A stretch of DNA of 64,000 nt from Hyphomonadaceae bacterium UBA1849 (GTDB lineage: Bacteria; Pseudomonadota; Alphaproteobacteria; Caulobacterales; Hyphomonadaceae), in assembly GCA_002338565.1 (NCBI GenBank), contig DDIN01000002.1:62001-126000 (forward strand), written 5' to 3'. A model generated the notes under the pieces. It ran no database searches, was not told where the DNA came from, and saw only the letters and a program-made list of their open reading frames with translations. The translations under genes and the position numbers were made by a program. The stretch's first letter is position 1. Each line of letters begins with the position of its first letter. This document shows positions 60,447 through 64,000 of this stretch, piece by piece.

Positions 60447-61634
60447 TCATGGCGCGACGGTTTCATTCAGCCGCGCTTTTTCTTTGTCGGCTTGTGGCTT
60501 GCGGAAGCGTTTCGTCAGGAAACGCAGCGCAGGCTGTTCAAAGAAGTGATAGATGATCGCCGCAAATAGGGTTGAACCGATCACCATACCGGTCATGTAG
60601 AGTGCGTTGTCGAGAATCCCCGCAGAGCCGAGGCGGAACATATCCAGCGTGCCCGGTGCCATACCAAGCATGGTCTCGCCTTTTGCCGCGATGATTGCGC
60701 CGACGATTGGCAGGCCTGCGATCACGAAATGATGGCCGAGATACAGCGAAAAAGACCAGTCGCCTAATCGACTAAGCGGCTTGAGCCAGCCGCCCGTTGC
60801 GCGCGCCTGAAGGCCTGCAGCGCCGTACAGAAGCATGGCGCAGGGCAGGGTGAAGACCAGCATACGTCCCCATTCCAGAGTGAAGCGGTTCGGATATGGG
60901 TGGAGCAGAGTTGCTGCGATGAAGGCAACGACACCTAAGCCGAATATAGCGGCCGGGAAGAATGGCTTGTCCTGCTTGAGAAACAGATAGGCGGTGAACG
61001 CGCCGACGATGAACTCCACTGTATGCACAGAGAAGGCGAGTTTCAGGTAATCCGCAGCAAACGCGCCGGTCCAGCCCATCGCCGCGCCACCCAGAACGAT
61101 GACCGCCCACAGGCCCAAAAGAGCAGGCATGTATTTGCGCGGCGCGAGCAGGATGAATGCGAAGACGATGTAGAACCAGACCTCATGCACCAGCGTCCAG
61201 CCGAGGCCAAGGATGGGGAAGTTTGGCTGCGGCAGCAGGAAGATGGATCTGAGAATATGGTCCAGCGGATCATTATCGTACTGTGCCAGAGCCGCCGCAT
61301 CATATGGTGTGCCGTAAGACAGGAAGAAGAACAGCGCCATCATGCCGGAGAAGAGCCACCAGGGTGGATAAATCCGGAACGCGCGCGCCAGCAGAAAGTC
61401 TTTCACCGTTGCGACGCCGGAAGGTCTTGAAAAGGTCACATAGACCATGATGAATCCGGAGATTACAAAGAACAGGTCCACACCGGCCCAGCCATTGGAG
61501 AAGAGCCCGCCTACTAATGCATATTCATCGGTTCCCATCTCGCGCGCATATTCAAATTCGATGGCGCGGATATGGTAAAACACTACGAGATAGGCAGCGA
61601 AAGCGCGTAAGGCCTGTATCAGGTTCAATCGCAT
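60447..61634 (-). CDS. Acyltransferase 3 family membrane protein
   Basis: About 395 residues, with about ten predicted helices, of the acyltransferase 3 (OafA/NodX-like) family that transfers acyl groups to extracytoplasmic sugars. N-terminal LNLIQALRAFAAYLVVFYH with the conserved R-x10-H pair, SNGWAGVDLFFVISGFIM, and later RLGDWSFSLYLGHH. The last 18 residues are identical to those of the neighbouring frameshifted copy, RKPQADKEKARLNETVAP. The start is ATG at 61634, with GGGACGAAG upstream; a longer start is possible. Likely acylates the surface polysaccharide or another envelope glycan. Confidence 0.88.
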   Translation of the reverse strand: MRLNLIQALRAFAAYLVVFYHIRAIEFEYAREMGTDEYALVGGLFSNGWAGVDLFFVISGFIMVYVTFSRPSGVATVKDFLLARAFRIYPPWWLFSGMMALFFFLSYGTPYDAAALAQYDNDPLDHILRSIFLLPQPNFPILGLGWTLVHEVWFYIVFAFILLAPRKYMPALLGLWAVIVLGGAAMGWTGAFAADYLKLAFSVHTVEFIVGAFTAYLFLKQDKPFFPAAIFGLGVVAFIAATLLHPYPNRFTLEWGRMLVFTLPCAMLLYGAAGLQARATGGWLKPLSRLGDWSFSLYLGHHFVIAGLPIVGAIIAAKGETMLGMAPGTLDMFRLGSAGILDNALYMTGMVIGSTLFAAIIYHFFEQPALRFLTKRFRKPQADKEKARLNETVAP

Positions 61635-61757
61635 GGTGTGCTTCGTCCCACTTAAAATCACATACACGCGTTGGTGAGCGCTCTTCCGCCAAATAATGGC
61701 CGGTTCGCGCGCTTTGTCCAATTGCTTTATATCTCTGCTTACCCCATATCGACTTTC

Positions 61758-62102
61758 ATGATCGCTCCGAACGAAAATCCTTCAACCCCGACAGAGGAAG
61801 CCGCAGCATCCGCGACGCAGGCGCCGCCGTCTATGGTGAAGCAAGGTGTGGCCGCAATTATCCGGTCTGCGTTGGCGATTCTTGGCGCGATCCTGATCCC
61901 GCTTGGTGTGATCATTGCCTTCCTGACACCGATCATTCCGATTGGTCTGCCGATCGTTATTCTGGGTGTGGTGCTTCTGGCGCGCAATGCCGTATGGGGA
62001 CGTCGCTGGCTGCAGGGTATGCTGGCCCGTCATCCGAGCCTTGAGCGGTTTGCCCCGGACTGGCTATTGCGCCTCATCTTCGGCGAACACAAAGACAGCT
62101 AA
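61758..62102 (+). CDS. Small membrane protein, PGPGW-family-like
   Basis: About 114 residues. A 25-residue polar, Ala/Pro/Thr-rich N-terminus is followed by two close helices (about 33-78) with the P-rich turn LTPIIPIGLPIVILGVVLLA and then VWGRRWLQGML. The pattern resembles the PGPGW family of putative transmembrane proteins, although the PGPGW core is not exact. Function unknown. No clear ribosome-binding site is seen; the ATG at 61758 is chosen because the upstream frame has no start with a better context. Convergent with a DUF2164 gene. Confidence 0.6.
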   Translation: MIAPNENPSTPTEEAAASATQAPPSMVKQGVAAIIRSALAILGAILIPLGVIIAFLTPIIPIGLPIVILGVVLLARNAVWGRRWLQGMLARHPSLERFAPDWLLRLIFGEHKDS

Positions 62103-62111
62103 AGCGAGCTG

Positions 62112-62348
62112 TTACTTTTCCAGTTGAAGCAAATCTTCTGACAGGCGCTCGATCTGTTGTGTGAGCGCAGCCTGTGTGTCGTAGATCGCCTGATTATAGA
62201 CAGCAGGTCCGATCTCTTTGATGAGATAGTCCAGAAAGAAACCCGCTTCGAAGCTTCCAACGTCTGCATCCAGTTCTTCGGACATGTAAGATTTGATCCC
62301 GTCAATCAGGTGATCTCGCTGTGCATCGGAGAGTTTGATCTCAGCCAT
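62112..62348 (-). CDS. DUF2164 family protein
   Basis: About 78 residues, cytoplasmic. It matches the DUF2164 pattern IKLSDAQRDHLIDGIKSYM, followed by SFEAGFFLDYLIKEIGPAVYNQAIYD and a C-terminal helix. The role of this family is not established. The ATG at 62348 is chosen; the in-frame upstream region lacks a clear ribosome-binding site. It lies downstream of the ATP synthase b subunit and its terminator. Confidence 0.8.
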   Translation of the reverse strand: MAEIKLSDAQRDHLIDGIKSYMSEELDADVGSFEAGFFLDYLIKEIGPAVYNQAIYDTQAALTQQIERLSEDLLQLEK

Positions 62349-62409
62349 ATCGCAGTTTCCATAGTTGCAGTCTGCACCCAGCATTTATGAGGGGGCGTGG
62401 TAGGGCAAT

Positions 62410-62439
62410 AAAAAACGCCGCTTCGATGGAAGCGGCGTT
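62410..62439 (-). terminator. Rho-independent terminator after the F0 genes
   Basis: Eleven-bp stem AACGCCGCTTC / GAAGCGGCGTT with a GATG loop, followed on the minus strand by a six-T run. It lies 28 bases after the atpF stop and closes the F0 operon. Confidence 0.93.
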
Positions 62440-62467
62440 CTTAAAGTTCTTATCAGTTGAGCAGAGC

Positions 62468-63031
62468 TTACAGCGCTGACTTAACCTGACCCAGTGCTGC
62501 CGTGAAGGTGTCAGCGCCTGATGTCTTGTCCGCATTGGAGCGAACCAGATCAGCGGCAGCACGTGTCGCAGCATCAGCCGCTACGCGCTTAACAGCACGG
62601 GTAGCTTCTTCTTCTGCGCGCGCAATGCGTGCTTCAACCTGAGCTTCACGGCGTGCGACCATTTCAGTCAGATCTTTATCAGCTAGCACCAGCATAGCTT
62701 TTGCATCTGCTTCAGCCTGACGAACGATAGCATCGGCCTGATCAGCAGCTTCCTGCTGACGACGCTCAGCCTCTTTCAGCATAGCGGACGCTTCTTCACG
62801 AAGCTTCTGCGCTGAGTCGAGCTCGCGTTGAATTTCATCAGCTCGCGAATCCAGCGCGCTACCAATCGCTTTGAACGCACCTAAGCGCCAAACGAGAAGC
62901 AGGAAGATGATCAGCGTCAGGAAAGCCCAGTGAGTGGTATTCAGATACCACGGATCTGAGGCGGCCGCGAACGCAGACGGTGCAGCAAGAGCAGCGATAA
63001 GACCGGCGGACAGGATGCGTGTCATTTTCAT
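62468..63031 (-). CDS. atpF: ATP synthase F0 subunit b
   Basis: Peripheral-stalk subunit of the ATP synthase. 187 residues: a membrane helix (about 33-53, HWAFLTLIIFLLLVWRLG) followed by a long charged helix with coiled-coil character (about 60-160). An additional N-terminal hydrophobic stretch (about 8-24, AALAAPSAFA) may be a cleavable signal, common in alphaproteobacterial b subunits. The ATG overlaps the b' stop by four bases. Last gene of the F0 cluster. Confidence 0.92.
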   Translation of the reverse strand: MKMTRILSAGLIAALAAPSAFAAASDPWYLNTTHWAFLTLIIFLLLVWRLGAFKAIGSALDSRADEIQRELDSAQKLREEASAMLKEAERRQQEAADQADAIVRQAEADAKAMLVLADKDLTEMVARREAQVEARIARAEEEATRAVKRVAADAATRAAADLVRSNADKTSGADTFTAALGQVKSAL

Positions 63032-63597
63032 GCTGCAACCTCATCCAGGGACTTCGCTACAGAAGCAGCGATGTCTGCCTCGGAAGCTGTTGTGCCAAGC
63101 TGAGAAAGGATAGCGCCCGTGGTGCGTGCTGCGATAGATGCAACATTGTCCATGGCTTTAGCCTTCATGTCATCAATCCGGGTTTCAGCCTCGGAAAGCT
63201 TTGCATCAAGCTCAGCTGTTTTAGCTGCACTTGCTTCTGCGATTTTAGCGTCGATCTCAGATCGGGCCTTCTCCGCATTCATGCGAGCTTCCGCACGAGC
63301 TGTTGCCAGCTGCTTGTCGGCTTCCATCAGAGCTTCGTCTGCTTCAGACTTCATCCGGGCTGCTTCATCAAGGTCGGACGCAATCTTACCTTTACGTTGC
63401 TCAATCACGCCACCGAGTTTCGGCAGAATAAGGCGCGACAGGAACAGGTAAAGGAGGACAAATGCAATTGCCAACCAGAAGAGCTGTGATGCGAATGTGC
63501 TCGTGTCAAACGGCGGAAACGCAGGACCTGCATGTTCAGCGCCATGCTCGGCAAGGGTTTCAACCGCGTGATCAGCACCGTGGGTATCATTTGCCAT
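63028..63597 (-). CDS. atpF': ATP synthase F0 subunit b'
   Basis: Second, diverged b subunit found in alphaproteobacteria and photosynthetic bacteria, forming a b-b' heterodimeric stalk. 189 residues: a polar His/Ala/Glu-rich N-terminus (1-30), a membrane helix (about 38-58, LFWLAIAFVLLYLFLSRLI), and a long heptad-rich helix. Between atpE and atpF on the minus strand, with overlap at atpF. Confidence 0.92.
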   Translation of the reverse strand: MANDTHGADHAVETLAEHGAEHAGPAFPPFDTSTFASQLFWLAIAFVLLYLFLSRLILPKLGGVIEQRKGKIASDLDEAARMKSEADEALMEADKQLATARAEARMNAEKARSEIDAKIAEASAAKTAELDAKLSEAETRIDDMKAKAMDNVASIAARTTGAILSQLGTTASEADIAASVAKSLDEVAA

Positions 63598-63622
63598 GGG
63601 TGTTGACCTTAATCAGTGTTAC

Positions 63623-63645
63623 GCGGGCCCGGAAACTGGGCCCGC
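63623..63645 (-). promoter_or_regulatory. Hairpin between atpE and atpF'
   Basis: Eight-bp G+C stem GCGGGCCC / GGGCCCGC with a 7-base loop, no T-run. A structure here can reduce transcription or translation of b' relative to c, or stabilise the atpE message, and so help give the excess of c subunit needed for the ring. Confidence 0.6.
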
Positions 63646-63661
63646 CCAATGTAGCTTAAAG

Positions 63662-63886
63662 TTAAACTACGAACAGAATAAGGATCGCGATCACGAAGCC
63701 AAGGATACCAAGTGCTTCCACAAGCGCGAAGCCGAGGAACAGGTTGGTTTGTTGCTGCGGAGCAGCAGATGGGTTGCGCATAGCAGCGTCGAGGAAGCTA
63801 GCAAAGACGTTACCAACGCCCAGAGCTGCACCAAACATAGCGAGGGTTGCGAGACCCGCACCAACGTACTTCAGACCTTCTTCCAT
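63662..63886 (-). CDS. atpE: ATP synthase F0 subunit c
   Basis: Proton-translocating ring subunit. 74 residues, two helices (about 8-30 and 48-73) with a polar loop containing RNPSAAPQQQ. The proton-binding carboxylate is Glu57 in FALVEALGILGFV, and the first helix has the Gly/Ala-rich GAALGVGNVF. AGGGGAGTAATTACC precedes the ATG. The upstream genes (atpB and probably atpI) lie beyond the right edge of the window. Confidence 0.96.
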   Translation of the reverse strand: MEEGLKYVGAGLATLAMFGAALGVGNVFASFLDAAMRNPSAAPQQQTNLFLGFALVEALGILGFVIAILILFVV

Positions 63887-64000
63887 GGTAATTACTCCCC
63901 TAAATGGAAACTGTGCTCGTAAAAATCTACTCTGCCGATTTGGTCAAGACCAAGTTTCGGACTTTGTGAGTTTGAACGCTCTCTTAGTGAGATGGGTGGA

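Noticed and set aside
1..64000. tRNA, rRNA, CRISPR array, insertion sequence or prophage
   Set aside because: None seen: no regular spaced repeats, no transposase or integrase, no T-loop-type sequences in gaps.

Overview
This window looks like chromosomal DNA of a Gram-negative alphaproteobacterium, most likely a marine member of the Hyphomonadaceae/Maricaulales kind. The evidence is a ctaC-ctaD-ctaB-coxF-ctaG-ctaE cytochrome aa3 locus followed by surf1 and thrC, an F0 operon with separate b and b' subunits, a GCS2-type glutamate-cysteine ligase, split gcvPA/gcvPB, linked ispH/thrB/rnhA, many TonB/lipoprotein-type envelope proteins, and frequent GTG/TTG starts. The taxonomic call is inference, because no search was run. 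I saw no rRNA, tRNA, CRISPR array, phage or insertion sequence.

Layout. 0-6.5 kb: an envelope block with a lytic transglycosylase (mltF type), an MBL-fold hydrolase, an M48 metalloprotease, a small membrane protein, a YcbB-type L,D-transpeptidase and an M15 peptidase with an EF-hand-like insert. 6.8-11.9 kb: gshA, a kelch lipoprotein, a type-B carboxylesterase and a sulfotransferase-like protein. 12-16.1 kb: a TonB-dependent receptor divergent from a POT-family peptide transporter. 16.2-19.5 kb: a TonB-C-like secreted protein, a DUF937 protein, tldD and a TPR protein. 19.7-28.2 kb: the cytochrome c oxidase locus, surf1 and thrC, with an unidentified membrane protein between ctaD and ctaB. 28.2-31.2 kb: GNAT acetyltransferase, EAL phosphodiesterase, YqgE and a peroxiredoxin.

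31.2-45.6 kb is the accessory core: an apparent surface-polysaccharide locus. A minus-strand set encodes a WcbI-like protein, a 1457-residue double glycosyltransferase with three C-terminal beta-sandwich modules, a lipoprotein, and an ABC-2 permease plus ATPase. Around it lie a hexapeptide-repeat acyltransferase, a PAPS sulfotransferase, two further sulfotransferase-like proteins, a degenerate member and a GT4 glycosyltransferase. Together they suggest synthesis, export and sulfation/acylation of a cell-surface glycan. This is the best candidate for an undescribed system.

45.8-54.4 kb: rnhA, a hybrid histidine kinase with a periplasmic TPR-like sensor, thrB, a lipoprotein, ispH, another lipoprotein and argS. 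54.5-59.3 kb: a tandem glycine riboswitch followed by gcvT-gcvH-gcvPA-gcvPB. 59.3-61.6 kb: two tandem acyltransferase-3 paralogues, the downstream one frameshifted. 61.8-64 kb: two small proteins, then the F0 ATP synthase genes atpE, atpF' and atpF on the minus strand, with the rest of that operon beyond the right edge. Many convergent gene pairs are separated by clear rho-independent terminators.
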